64,000 nucleotides of DNA from Cranoglanis bouderius (lineage: Eukaryota > Chordata > Actinopteri > Siluriformes > Cranoglanididae). Location: assembly GCA_023630585.1 (NCBI GenBank), contig CM042555.1:17078501-17142500 (forward strand). Reading direction: 5' to 3'. The position numbers and the translations under genes were made by a program. Below the pieces are notes generated by a model. That model had not been told where the DNA came from. It worked only from the letters and a program-made list of their open reading frames with translations, and did not search any database. Positions 1-11,520 of the stretch are shown piece by piece (positions within the stretch are counted from its first letter, which is position 1; the number at the start of each line of letters is the position of its first letter).

Positions 1-99
1 TGATTACTGTAATCTGCCTCAGTTGAGAGGTTGTATATCCACTTTAACCAAAAGCAGAGCACAATAGGCTTCCACGATGATGTCAGTTTACATTTCTGT

Positions 100-232
100 G
101 GCTGTATCCCAAATAGACCCCTATTGGACACACAGTGCACTACAAATAGGATGTAGCTGCCTTTATTGCGTATACTCCCATGTAGTGCACTTATACAAAG
201 AGAGAAGGGGACTGTTTAGGATACGACCCATG
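100..232. repeat. Possible MITE-like inverted repeat
   Basis: The ends GGCTGTATCCCAAATAG and (reverse complement) GGTCGTATCCTAAACAG are similar, with GTGCACTAC and GTAGTGCAC inside. This resembles palindromic DNA-transposon remnants of fish. Superfamily and exact ends are unknown. Confidence 0.35.
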
Positions 233-902
233 CGGGGCTGTAAGAGGATTCTGGGAGAAGTCTGCTTGTTACTAGGCAACCTAAGAAGGAGGCATGTTCT
301 GTTGAGGTTCAGTGATATTTCACAGCAGGTCAGTAAAACAGATGGTGTTTCCAGTGAAAGTCCATTTACCAAAATGTTTAAGGAACATGATGAACTGATA
401 AGTTTATAAGACAACATCGGGTTTGAAGCTGGAATTACAGTGGTGCAGAAATCATTTGGAAATTACAGTATGCTTCTGGTGAAATTATTGACAAGACCTA
501 AACATTTAAATGCCATTAGATAGAGTTTTATATGGTACATATACATTCTCAGAAATAAAGGTACCATACTGTACTTTTTCTTGTTGATGCCATGGTTGAT
601 GCCATGCATAGGGCACATGTTTTAGTAATATGTATCTTTCACCTGGAAGCATGAATATAATATTCCTTTAAAAATCATTTTTGGACTTTAAGGACCAATG
701 ATGGACCTTTACTCTAAAAGCTAATTAAAGGTACACCACATGCACCATCCCAAGTAAAAAGTACATACTAAAGGTACAAAAGATGTGCTCTTGATAGCAC
801 CACCCCCAGCAACAGGGAAAAGTACAGTTTGGAATGTTTATTTCTGAGAGTTAAGTGTATGTTCAGTACTTCTTGGGCTTATTCATGCGCCTTTATTTAA
901 AG

Positions 903-1093
903 CAGTGGTTACCTACCCTGTTCCTGGAGATCTACCTTCCTGAAGACTTTAGCTCCAACCATAATCGTGCCCACCTGACCATCTAATCATTATGTTAAGA
1001 AGCTCTTATTCAACCAAAACAGGTGTGTTGATTTTGGTTGGAGAAGAAACCTGCAGGAAGGTAGATCTCCAGGAACAGGGTTGGTGACTACTG
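903..1093. mobile_element. hAT-type MITE with 8-bp target-site duplication
   Basis: This is a 191-bp non-coding element. Its left end CAGTGGTTACCTACCCTG mirrors its right end (reverse complement CAGTAGTCACCAACCCTG), and the similarity continues through CTGGAGATCTACCTTCCTG. Both flanks carry ATTTAAAG (895-902 and 1094-1101), the 8-bp duplication typical of hAT elements. It has no transposase. Confidence 0.88.
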
Positions 1094-1134
1094 ATTTAAA
1101 GCAACCTAGAAATGTGACAGAATATAATCTAATC

Positions 1135-1230
1135 CAAACCACAGCCAAGCAATTGAGGGTTAAGGACCTTGCTCAGAAATCCATCAGTGGTTCAGTTCTG
1201 GGATTGGGACAATCTTTCAGCCATTGAACT
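1135..1230 (-). repeat. SINE fragment, reverse orientation
   Basis: GAGGGTTAAGGACCTTGCTC and the following text match the internal part of the tRNA-derived SINE seen complete at 61745-61935 and reversed at 15605-15785. Confidence 0.5.
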
Positions 1231-1464
1231 TTGGCATTCCAGGAACAAAAATGAACTCTTCTTAAGTTAAATGTGTACCTTTTGTAGCCTGCATTTACAG
1301 TATAAGCACTGTGACTCACTCTCTGCTGCTGTCGATGGTTCCTAATGATTTGCACTTCCCAATAAACAGTTTATGCCCAAATCTCACCTTTGCTTTCATG
1401 GATAATCTCACCTGGTTACTGTGGATTCGTGCCTAAGGACTGCTGCTATAACCATAAAGGATGG

Positions 1465-1595
1465 GATGGCTGTGGCTCAGGTGGTATGGTGTGTGTATGT
1501 GTGTGGATGATTGAGAAACACTGTAAAGTGCTTTGTAGAACCGCTAAGGTTAAAAAGCACTATGTAAGTGCAGACCATTTGTCCTGTGCTCATCT
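1465..1595 (+). repeat. tRNA-derived SINE fragment
   Basis: The tail TGTAAAGTGCTTTGTAGAACCGCTAAGG matches, in reverse, the SINE at 51950-52130. The 5' part is shortened and a TG-rich stretch is present as in that copy. Confidence 0.55.
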
Positions 1596-1893
1596 CAGGA
1601 CTTTTATTCACAATACACTCATACAGAACATCCTTCAAACACACTTAATACTGTACAATGTAATGATTTATAATCCTACTATCCGGTTTCACAGAGGAAA
1701 GGATGGGTTTCCTTTTGAGTCTGGTTCCTCTCAAGGTTTCTTTCTTCCTCATATCATCTCAGGGTTTTTTTTTCCCTTGCCACAGTCATCTTGTTTATTA
1801 GGGATCTACTCATAAACATACATCTGGATTTCTGTAAAGCTGCTTTGTGACAATGTCTACTGTTAAAAGCGTTTTATAAATAAAACTGAATAT
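1596..1893 (+). repeat. LINE-tail-like retroposon, copy 1
   Basis: The stretch from CTATCCGGT through TTTGAGTCTGGTTCCTCTC to a tail near GCTGCTTTGTGACAATGTC and TTATAAATAAAACTGAA is shared with the copy at 31,478-33,691. It resembles the 3' ends of fish L2/CR1-type retroposons. The short open frame here is repeat-derived. Confidence 0.6.
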
Positions 1894-1979
1894 GTCCGTG
1901 ATATCATGGATAATATGCTGTAACATAAATATATGGGTAGCATTTGACATTTGAACTCGAGACATTAAGCTAGAATTAG

Positions 1980-2560
1980 CTTCTTCCTGCTTTAAATCAC
2001 TTTGCTGTGAAGTCGGCGCGTGCGTTTTTCCTTTAAACCTCCAGTTCTGACAGTGGACTGATCCATTCGTATAAGAGGGGAACCATGAGGTTTACCATTT
2101 GCGCATCTGTTTATTATTACAGATAGGACTATTAGTAGGCGTTTTTTTTATATTAATGTGTCAATTTATAAAAAAAACAACAACAATAGTGTAAGAACGT
2201 TCAGTAAAGGGTTATATTTGTCGGTGAAGTTATTAATACCCCCCTAAATGTAAGTGTGTTTTAATTGTAACGGCTGTTGCGGTGTAAGGAACTGAAACAC
2301 TTGAAGCGGATGGATGAAGAGCTCTCTGTTCTGGAAGAGATAACACTGTAAAAACTAAGGTGAAAAAAAACGAAACGAACAACAAAAAAACAGCACACCG
2401 ACACCGCCTGGGTTTGAACTGGAATGTTTACTTCAACGTCTCCTCAAAAGGACTTTGTCATCCGCACATGGTGTCCTCTGCTTAAACGGTAACACGATTT
2501 TAATGTGTTTTTGTCAGCGACCGTTGCTTGTTTTGACAGTTATGGCACCAAAAAAAAAAA
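1980..2560 (+). promoter_or_regulatory. Possible mras promoter or upstream noncoding exon
   Basis: This stretch has clustered CpGs (near 2012-2022), a TATA-like TATAAGAGG near 2070, and a possible donor (CTAAG|GTGAAA) near 2358. It is the only CpG-bearing stretch upstream of mras that looks promoter-like. Nothing in it is diagnostic; the call is positional inference. Confidence 0.2.
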
Positions 2561-3395
2561 AAAAAAAAAATCATTATCGAGCTTCAGGAAGCATCAGGCC
2601 TTTGCGTCCGTGCTATTAATAATTCACTAATGACAAGGGCTTGCAGCTGATCTGCGAAAAAGATTTCACATTGCATCTCTTTAAGCCAAAAAAAAAATAA
2701 ATAAATAAAAAATAAAAGAAAAGAAAAAAAGAGGATTTACATCAGAAGTAAATTGAGCTTCTATGGAGGAAGACGCTGTTGCTTTCTTTTTTAAAGAAAA
2801 TATTATTTTCTAGATTGAAAATATTTGATTGCAGCAGTGATCTTTAAATATAGATGTGGAAACAAACAAACAAAAAAAAAAAACACATACAAAAAGAACA
2901 GTCAATGGGAACGAAATAAGCACGACTTAACCGCCTACACAGCTGGAACGATGGTTACAATAATATACACCTGCAATATGATGCACGCGAATGTAATGCA
3001 TGAGAAATATGCACACTGTGTTGAATCCAATAAATGTTGTGAGTCCGTGAGTGATTGTGGTGCATGTAGGTTATATCTGAGAAAGAAATGTACCTACATG
3101 TAGTGTTAAATCTGACAAATGTGCATGCATGCATGCTGTATTGAATCTTTGCACAAAATGGCAGTGTCAGATTCAGCCTCAGAAATGTGAGTGTAAGTGT
3201 TCAGTATGAGAAATGAGCACACCGTGATCTGTTTGGTCTGTTCAGTGTGCATGTCATGTTCGGCGTGAGAAATGAGCACACAGTGATGTAATCTTCGACT
3301 ACAGGTTGAGGTCACTGTGCTTCCCAAAGGAACTGGCGCATGCTCTAGACTACAAGATCAATGTAAACGATATCAGACACGTCACATTGTATGAG
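2561..3395. other. Stretch upstream of mras without recognised gene
   Basis: A-rich tracts lie near 2549-2570, 2688-2730 and 2865-2882. Between 2985 and 3290 a motif of the type 'GTGAGAAATGAGCACAC' recurs several times, suggesting a degraded tandem repeat. No coding signal was seen. Confidence 0.4.
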
Positions 3396-3396
3396 C

Positions 3397-3710
3397 TCAT
3401 CGGTTGTAGTGGTTAGCACGTTTGCCTCGCACCGCTGGGGTTAGGGGTTCGAGTCCCGCCTCCGCCCCGTGTGCGCGGAGTTTGCATGTTCTCCCTGTGC
3501 TTCAGGGATTTCCTCCGGGTACTCTGGTTTCCTCCCCTAGTCCAAAAGATATGAGTTGTTGTAGACACATGGTGCTGATTGGCACTTCCAAATTGTGCCC
3601 TGCGATGGGTTGGTACCTTGTCCAGGGTGTCCCCCACCTTGCGCCATGAGTTCCCTGGGACAGGCTCCTGTGTAGGATAAGTGGTATGGAAAATAGATGG
3701 ATGGGGCTTG
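3397..3710 (+). repeat. tRNA-derived SINE (Mermaid/V-SINE-like), near complete
   Basis: The head has tRNA-like A and B boxes (GTAGTGGTTAGCACG and GGTTCGAGTCC). The body holds GTTTGCATGTTCTCCCTGTG, GGTTTCCTCCCCTAGTCCAA and TTGTCCAGGGTGTCCCCC, and it ends in GATGGATGG. The same body recurs at 11.2, 20.3, 26.9 and 37.1 kb. Short open frames on both strands here are shadows of this repeat. Confidence 0.8.
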
Positions 3711-5200
3711 TTCCAAAGTGCATTTTGTTTAAATTTGGTCAAATATTGCACGCTGGACAGCAGTGTTATGTCGCTCCCCCTTTATGTCGGACATCAAACC
3801 CCCTCCCCCAATGACAGCTAGCTTTAAAAATGTTGTCTACCTAAAGAGCAGCCGATTAAATGGAACACTAATCATAATAATTATATTCTGAGGTGTCCTT
3901 ATTCATACAGTGTGTGCTGAATGTTGTACTGTATAATAGATCATTGGCACAGTTGCAGTATGGAGATTTGCAAATTCTTCAGCTCTGTCTTGGTTAATCC
4001 GTGTTGTTTGTAACCAGTGGAGTTGGATAATAGAACGGTGTAATTGCTGATGCTTTAAGGAAGGGCTCATCAGTATTTCAAAACTTGACCAACGCACTCA
4101 GCTACGCGCATGTATGATTTCTCAATATTTACTTCCACTCTTTCGACATGGCGAATTACTTGACTGAAATAATGTCAGATAAAATGTTTACCACAGGCTG
4201 CTCTGCTGTAGTTACGGTATTTGTACAGTCTTGAATCTCACGAAAGACACCTGTGGAGAGACTCTTTTGAATTGGTGCTTGCTGATGTGCTTCCTGGTAT
4301 GATTTAGGTAAGTTTTTCATCACATTTTGACTGGTTCAGTGGTGTGCTGATGAGTCGATCCTGCTACAGTTAAAGGGCTTGAGATGGATACGACTCAAGC
4401 CCTGTGATTATAGATGGATATGAAAGAGATGATCTGTAAATCATTCACAAAATCGTTTACACAAGAAATGTGGTACTCATGAAAAGCCAATTAGTAGGTA
4501 TGAGACATTACACTAAAGCCGTTATATGAGACATATCCCGATACAGGCTTCACAAGTCAGTACTGGCACAAATAAAATATCATGTTTGAATACATTCATT
4601 TTGTAACGACAACAAATCGAACCACCGCAATATCAGTGTTTTGTATTGTTAGAAAAGTAGATCAGGATTTATAATATAAGGTGTTAAACCCCCCTGTTTC
4701 TCAGTGTCATAAATGTATTTCATGGCAACATTATTAATATTGAATGATTGTTTTGTGGTAGATCATGCCTTATGCCTCACACTTACCAATTTAATTTTAC
4801 AGATGATAAATTATAGTGATTTTATTTTGTATATTTCCTAATGCCGCTGAAATTCATCTCTGGTCACTCTACTGCCAGCACAGCAAAAAATGTGCTTCTG
4901 ATGTATAATTAGATTTTCCAATCACATAAATAATTTTAGGCAGGTTATAGATAACATTTATAGTTAATTTAATGAACAAATCTGACCAGTAGTCATTAAT
5001 GTACACTGCCTGTTTGGATTTAAATAAGCAAATTCTTAAGAGCCTATGATTGCTTCATTATTGCATTGATTAATAAGTTAAATAAATATTTATAGGAAGT
5101 TGCATTAGTCGACTTCCTGTTCATATTGGGCATTTTATTTGCTTGTTTCCTTTGTTAGTTTGTATGCCATTTTTCTCCCAATTTTAATCATTGCTAGCTA
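3711..5200. other. AT-rich stretch without recognised feature
   Basis: No conserved coding segment, terminal repeat or RNA gene was recognised in this upstream mras region. Confidence 0.4.
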
Positions 5201-5404
5201 GCTCTCCCCAGTTACTAACCAGGGATGGAGAAGGCTAGTGTGTGGCTCTAACTAGTGTCTCTGATTGACAGGGGAGAGAATAACAGTATCCCTCCCACTC
5301 AGATAGTGTGGCCATTCCTTGACACCCGGCCACTGATAGCTGTGGTATAGCTGCGATCTCCCAATGACAGGGCCAATGCTTTTCTGTAACAACACTTAGG
5401 ATGC

Positions 5405-5896
5405 CTGTACCAGGCAGTGGATTGGTGGAGTCCAAACTCTTTAGAGATGGTTTTGTAACCTTTTCCAGTCTGATGAGCATCGACAGCTCTTTTTCGGAGG
5501 TCCTCAGAAATCTCCTTTGTTCGTGCCATGATACACATCCACAAACATGTGTTGTGAAGATCAGACTTTGATAGATCCCTGTTCTTTAAATAAAACAGGG
5601 CTCCCACTCACACCTGATTGTCATCCCATTGATTGAAATCACCTGACTCTAATTTAACCTTCAAATTAACTGCTAATCCAAGAGGTTCACATACTTTTGC
5701 CACTCGCAGATATGTAATATTGGACCATTTTCCTCAATAAATAGATGACCAAGTAAAACATTTTTGTCTCGTTTATTTAATTGGGTTCTCTTTATCTACT
5801 TTGAGGACTTGTGTGCAGATCTGATGATGTTTTAAGTCATATTTATGTAGAAATATAGAAAATTGTAAAGTGTTCATAAACTTTCAAGCACCACTG
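5405..5896 (-). mobile_element. Tc1-like transposon 5' end remnant
   Basis: The outer end reads (reverse) CAGTGGTGCTTGAAAGTTTA and abuts a TA. The minus strand then encodes MARTKEISEDLRKRAVDAHQ and TGKGYKTISKEFGLHQST, the N-terminal DNA-binding part of a Tc1 transposase. The frame then runs into unrelated sequence, so the rest is lost. The 53.6-kb copy is the same family. Confidence 0.85.
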
Positions 5897-6283
5897 TAGA
5901 TATAGTTTTCTTAACTGGATTTGGGTGTAGAATGTTCTGGAACTTCAACCTTTCTTTTAATGGGGTTTTAATGTAATATCAGTTATAAGATTACAAGGTC
6001 CTACAAAAAGGTATGGAAAAATCTGTGACAAGGCTGTTTTACGGTCGGTGTATATGGTCTAGTCGATATTTCATATACGTGAGTGCATAACGCTTTTATT
6101 TGGATCCGCGCAAAAAAGCCTCGATCAGCAGATATTGCCGAGTGCTTGCTTATTCTCTAAAGCCGCGGCATTATAGTGCCTACGTATCACTTTACAGCCT
6201 TTTTAGAGTGTTAGGGTTCATCGCTTCTCCTCTCGTTCTCATCCAGTGTGCTTATGTGTGTGTGACCAGGTGTAGCAGTCTCC

Positions 6284-6476
6284 ATGGCGACGAGCGCTGT
6301 GCCCGGGGACAACCTGCCAACTTATAAGCTGGTGGTGGTGGGTGACGGCGGCGTGGGGAAGAGCGCCCTCACCATCCAGTTCTTTCAGAAAATCTTTGTG
6401 CCTGATTACGACCCGACCATCGAGGACTCCTACCTCAAACACACCGAGATCGATGGACAGTGGGCCATACTGGATG
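6284..6476 (+). CDS. mras: mras coding exon 1
   Basis: The ATG at 6284 follows CTCC in a good initiation context and encodes MATSAVPGDNLPTYKL. The exon carries the P-loop and switch I. It ends in phase 1 at GATG before a GTAGAC donor. An acceptor-like tract (GTGTAGCAG just before TCTCCATG) suggests the 5' UTR is split and an upstream noncoding exon exists. Confidence 0.96.
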
Positions 6477-7388
6477 GTAGACCTCATTTCCGTGGCCTTT
6501 TTTTCAGTCTTTGTTTGTACGTGTGTTTGTGTAAGTGTATTATTGTGTCTGTGTGTGGATTTACAGTATCTTTTGTTTTATTTGATCAAGGGTGTGACTG
6601 TGCTTCCTCTTGTTAATCTGTGTGTGTGTGTGTATTACTTTTTGTTTGAGGGTGTGCCTATGCATACTCTAAGCATAATCTGAATGCGTCTGTGTGTAAG
6701 TATAGTTTGTGTGTCTTTATGAATCTTAGCAAAGTTGTGTGTGAATGGTTACGTAATACAAATACAAAACGAACTAAAAAGTTCCACCAGATATACAAAG
6801 GTTTTGGAAACTTTTCCGAAACTTATGGAAGCCAATCCCCTGTATAGTGCAAAGCACGTTCCTGACACAGCTCAGTTGCATTTAGTGCATTTGGTTCATT
6901 CATTTTCTTTGTTGTATCTCGATGTTATTTTATTGTTGTTGATGAATTTGTATCTAGCTTGATAAAGGAGGCTTTATTCAGTTTGCGCATGGGTGTGTCT
7001 GTGCTTCCACTGTGTGTGTGTGTGTGTCTGTGTGTATACGTGCATATTGACTTATTTTGAGTGCCGTATTATGTGTCCACATCCGAGTATACTTTTGGTG
7101 TGTTGGTGTGTATTCTGTATACACGCTTAAGTTTTGATCTACTGCTATTTGGTCTCCTGGTTATCTGGATTCTTGCTTCAGTGCCCCTTGGATTTAAATA
7201 CCCATGTTCCACTATGCAATCAGTGAATTTGGCATAATAGACACTATCTGTACATTTCTGGATTGCACTCACATAAGAAGGATTTACAGACTGAACTACC
7301 CGTAGGTAGTGTTAGTGTACCAGCATTAGTGCAATCGTTATGCATCATTGAAAAAAGGCCTAGAAAAGCCCCAAGGAGAAGATGCAGG

Positions 7389-7442
<54 letters not shown>

Positions 7443-7557
7443 TTACCCTTAAAAATGAGAGAAAAATGCTTTTGAGAAGTTCTCAATAGATACAGTTTTA
7501 TAGACTGAATTAGGTCTTGGTATCGTGCTTGTGTGTATGTGTGTGTATTTCTGCAGA

Positions 7558-7621
<64 letters not shown>

Positions 7622-10479
7622 TTATTTATCTATCTATTTATTTATTTATTTAGGAGTGGGATGGGTTCTGTGTGTCGGGCCCCATTCCGACCTGGTATTA
7701 ACATCGGCTCACAAGTGTACAGCGCTAATACAGACTCGAATGTGTCTTGTGATTCGATCACACATTCTGATCGAGCTACTCAGGATAAACTCTCTCTCCC
7801 TCTTTCTCTCTCTCTTGTTCATGTGTGTGTGTGTGTGTCTGTAGTACTGGACACAGCAGGTCAGGAGGAGTTCAGCGCTATGAGAGAGCAGTACATGAGG
7901 ACTGGAGATGGTTTCCTCATAGTGTTTTCGGTGACAGACAAGGCCAGCTTTGATCATGTGGACCGTTTCCATCAGCTCATCCTGAGAGTGAAAGACAGGT
8001 ATAGAAGGAGAGTCGTTTATTCATTTATAGGGCAGAACACTAGCAGGCGTAGGCACATTATTGGGGAATAACAGTATGTTATGATTAGGAAATCTGAAAC
8101 AGCTACTGTATACTATTATAGATAGTATATATATTATTAAACCTGTAGGTTATACAGGCATGAAATTGAGTGCATAAAGGCATAGTAAGGTTCCATATGC
8201 AGAGCTTTTTAAAAACCCAATCCAGAGGTCAAGTCACTAGGGAGGCAAACGTGAGACATATTAATGATACAAACCAACAAACCAAAAGACTTCGCAATGA
8301 TACACTGAAGACCATATGTTTATATAGTGAGTAAATCAGGAACTTGACAGAAACCACTTATTACAACTTATTATAAACTACTTATTAGAATAGGGTATTG
8401 AATATGAGGATTGTATATTTGTAACATAAAGATTTTACCCTGATCAAAATAACAAAAATAACACAACATTACTGTTGGTAAATAATTAAAAAAAAAAAAA
8501 AAACACATGAAACCTTAGGGTTTGATAAAAATTAAGATTTTCCGTATGAAAGTGACAGAGTTTTCTGTGAATTTTATAGATACTATGATGCTTGAGGAAG
8601 CCTACACTTGCTAGTTTTTGCAACTTGCCCTAAAGAAGAAAAAGTTTCTGGTACATTGTTGTTAAGTAAAGCAAAATTTCATGCACACATCAGACTGTAT
8701 TGAGTAATTACTTATTATTAATTAAGTATTATTATTCTTTAATGCGTTTGCATATTTTCATATCAAGGTGGCATTAACAGGAGTCTTGACATCCCTGTAT
8801 TAGGACATGACACTTCTTCACCTTCTCATTGAGTGTGTGTTTGTGTGTGTGCATGCAGGGAGTCCTTCCCGATGGTCCTCGTTGCTAATAAAGTCGACTT
8901 GGTGCATTTGCGCAAAATCACAAGCGAACAGGGGAAGGAGATGGCGATGAAACACAGCGTAGGTGCTTCTTCACTATTCACAAAGCAGCTTCATAAGTGT
9001 TGTGGCTTCGTGTATTTTTCTTTACATTTACATTCACACTAATATTATGAGCAATGTCTCATGTCAGGAGTTAACCGCTCACTTAAGTGAACCATGGTAT
9101 CTTAAACCCATTATGGAATTTCAGTTTTTCAATAAATCCGACAAGACACCTTGATTTTAGCTGAATAATCAGGCCAAAACATTGCAGCACAAATATAATT
9201 GTTAACTAGTAGAGCAAGCATCACATTAAACCCTTTCTCTACCAGCTAACATGAAGAAAGAAAAAAAAATTAAAGCAAACATGAAAATATTTGCGAATAA
9301 AGTAAAAATGTGGCAAGAATTTAAATGAACTTTTCCACCTCAGAGGATTTACTGGTGTATTGAAAAGTGACTGCAGAGGTATGTATCGTATGTTTAGAAA
9401 GAAATCACATCTTTGACTGATGCATGCAGATTCAGAGTTTTGCCATTGTTAGATTACTTAAGTGCATGCAAGTGTGTTGTATGAATTATTTGCAACAATC
9501 TGACTTTTACAGTTAATTCAGATTCTAAATATACTGAATGTTTTGCTTCTGAATACATGTTTGCCTTCTCTTAATAGATTACATACATTGAAACGAGTGC
9601 AAAGGATCCACCCATGAATGTTGATAAGACATTTCATGAGCTCGTGAGAGTGATCCGGTGAGTGAAGTTTGAATAAAGTCATGCGATTCCATCACTGATA
9701 TTGTGATTTTGCGTCCTGCGTCCTGCCTTTTGACTTATTTGTTTGGTAAACAAAAGTCTATATGAATTAAAATGCTTTAAGGCAGACGCCTTAGTCTCTC
9801 TTGCAAGTGTACATGTGCATGTCGTGTGTTTGGGCCCAAAGATTCAGCGAGAAGTTGCTGTCGAAGCACGTGTTGATGTAACACAACGCGCCTCGCACAC
9901 AGAGATGGATACAAACAGCATATGATATAACAAATTCATACAAATGCATTTTTTCAGACTGTACTCAGTAGAATGAAGACAAACTGCAGGGATAAACTGA
10001 TCTAATGGACCAAATCCGTTTCGATTTGGCACTTCTTTTGGTGTTTAATACTGATCTTCGGGATTATCAAACACGAAGAGCGTAGCACATATACGGTTCT
10101 CTCTGAAAGAGCAAAATACTGAGTGAAAATATTGAGTGCTTATTCAGATTCAAATCATTGTAATTACAGATTGCAAAATCAGTTTTGCAGCCATCAATTT
10201 AGCAGAAGACTTCAATTAAGCTGGTAAATTATCAGTGGTTTCGGGTGGCAGTGGGAATTCTCCCAGGATAAATGGTGAAAGAATGTAGATATGGGATCGA
10301 TAAAAAACAGTATCATAGGCTTCATATATCTATTTCGAATCTAATTCTACGCGCTTTCTCTTCCTTCATTCAAAATGTACAGGCAGCAGGTTCCAGAGAG
10401 GGCCCAGAAGAAGAAAAAAACAAAATGGCGGGCGGACAGGCCATCCGGATCAGCCAGGCTTCACTGTGTCCTACTATGA
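6284..10479 (+). CDS. mras: M-Ras small GTPase, complete 5-exon coding region
   Basis: Coding exons 6284-6476, 7845-7998, 8859-8958, 9578-9657 and 10383-10479 join in frame (193+154+100+80+97 = 624 nt) to 207 residues plus TGA. All four introns are GT-AG. Seen motifs: P-loop GDGGVGKS (20-27), switch I YDPTIEDS (42-49), switch II DTAGQEE (67-73), NKVD (126-129), TSAK (155-158), a lysine-rich stretch (185-190) and the CAAX box CVLL (204-207). The N-terminal extension before the P-loop and the reading IFVPDYDPTIED identify M-Ras rather than H/K/N-Ras or R-Ras; the mammalian protein is 208 residues. Known role: a membrane-bound GTP/GDP switch that acts with SHOC2 and PP1 to activate RAF. A final Leu predicts geranylgeranylation. 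No frameshift or in-frame stop was seen, so the gene appears functional. Confidence 0.97.
6477..7844 (+). other. mras intron 1 with simple repeats
   Basis: It holds an (ATT)n run at 7389-7441 and a (TC)n run at 7560-7619 passing into a TTTA-rich tract. No other feature was recognised. Confidence 0.6.
7845..7998 (+). CDS. mras: mras coding exon 2
   Basis: It follows a TG-rich tract ending in CTGTAG and opens with TACTGGACACAGCAGG (switch II, DTAGQEEFSAMREQYMRTGDG). It ends AAAGACAG before GTATAG. Phase in 1, phase out 2, matching its neighbours. Confidence 0.96.
7999..8858 (+). other. mras intron 2
   Basis: AT-rich intronic DNA; no repeat or coding segment recognised. Confidence 0.6.
8859..8958 (+). 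CDS. mras: mras coding exon 3
   Basis: The acceptor is GCATGCAG and the donor GTAGGT. It encodes ESFPMVLVANKVDLVHLRK and onward, including the NKVD guanine-specificity motif, and ends in phase 0 after AAACACAGC. Confidence 0.95.
8959..9577 (+). other. mras intron 3
   Basis: AT-rich intronic DNA with nothing recognised. Confidence 0.6.
9578..9657 (+). CDS. mras: mras coding exon 4
   Basis: The acceptor is CTTAATAG and the donor GTGAGTG. It encodes ITYIETSAKDPPMNVDKTF and onward, including the G5 SAK motif. It ends in phase 2 inside the Arg codon CG|G. Confidence 0.95.
9658..10382 (+). other. mras intron 4
   Basis: Intronic DNA with nothing recognised; the short open frames in it lack coding features. 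Confidence 0.6.
10383..10479 (+). CDS. mras: mras coding exon 5 with polybasic region and CAAX box
   Basis: The acceptor is ATGTACAG. It encodes QQVPERAQKKKKTKW, a hypervariable tail and HCVLL, then TGA at 10477-10479. The Lys-rich stretch plus terminal Leu is the usual membrane-targeting arrangement of M-Ras. Confidence 0.95.
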
Positions 10480-10530
10480 CTGTTTGTTTCTCTCTGGGCA
10501 CGTCAACCACGCGATGATGGCTTGGACTGT

Positions 10531-10574
<44 letters not shown>

Positions 10575-11217
10575 ACACACCACAGAGCTCCTTAAATGTA
10601 ATAATACATTCACACAGTGTTTTCACTTCAATCCAACCAATTCAGGAGACAAATCTTGCCATCCAGTGTTCTTAAGGTGTGTTATTAAAAATTGTGTAAT
10701 AGAAACTCCATTGCTCCATTTTATGCCCGATCTCCTAAACTGGTTGTTGACTCCCTGGAAGATGAAACGAGTCCAGGAACTGAGCGCTGTTTCACTTCGG
10801 AGAACAATTCAAAGACGTCCCCGATGAGGCCTTGTTTTTGTACATGTTTGTACCTTTTGTGTTTGTCCCATTAATGTAAAATAATCCTTTAACAGCACAA
10901 GGATTTGTTAGCTAGAGTGTCAGATTTTTACTGCTCCATGAGGAAACGAAGGCCTTCGAGTGAAAGAGACGGTGGATGAACTTTTATAAATGAATAAACC
11001 ATCTATTCTGTAAGTGCCACTCAATGCAGAAGCCATTGCTCAAAGCCATCTTGCTAATTTCACACCAAAACACACTAATCATGTTGCTGGAGTTAGGAAC
11101 TGCTAGTGTTTATGGGGTTTATGTAAATGCGGTTAATAAACCTATGTGCATGATTAAGAACCTTACGAGGAGTATCGGGTAATTAGCAAATGTACTGGAT
11201 AATACATTGCAATTTTA

Positions 11218-11520
11218 GGTGGCGCACTGTTTAGCTGGCAGTAGGTAGCATTGCTGCCTCACAGTTCCAGGGTCCCCCAGTTCGATCCTGAGCTCAGGTT
11301 ACCGTTTGTCTGGAGTTTCACATTTTCTCCCCAAGTCCTCTGGGCCCTCCAGGTTTCTTCTCACTGTCCAAAAGCATGCAGGTAGGCAGATTAGCTATGA
11401 CAAATGGTTTTTGTCAGGAAGAATTTATTCCTGCCTCACACCCAGCATTCCTGGGAAAGGCTTCAAATCCACCGCAACACTGATCAGGATAAAGTGTTTC
11501 CTGAAGACGAACTAATGAAT
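11218..11520 (+). repeat. tRNA-derived SINE in probable mras 3' UTR
   Basis: The head has GCAGTAGGTAGCATTGCTGC and CAGTTCGATCCTGAGCTC (B-box-like). The body includes CTCACTGTCCAAAAGCATGC and it ends GATCAGGATAAAGTG and GAACTAATGAAT. It shares the body, but not the head subtype, of the 3.4-kb SINE. Confidence 0.75.

Noticed and set aside
77..409. 110-codon open frame at the left edge
   Set aside because: It overlaps an inverted-repeat-like segment, has an opposing frame of similar length, and shows no recognisable domain.
1390..1815. 141-codon open frame
   Set aside because: It spans a SINE fragment and a LINE-tail-like repeat; the FESGSSQGFF reading recurs in the 31.7-kb copy, so it is repeat-derived.
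3413..3751. Open frames on both strands at 3.4-3.75 kb
   Set aside because: They are shadows of a GC-richer SINE; the same text without the frame occurs in the other SINE copies.
7517..8071. 184-codon open frame around mras exon 2
   Set aside because: Its first half is translated (TC)n microsatellite; only the 7845-7998 part is real exon.
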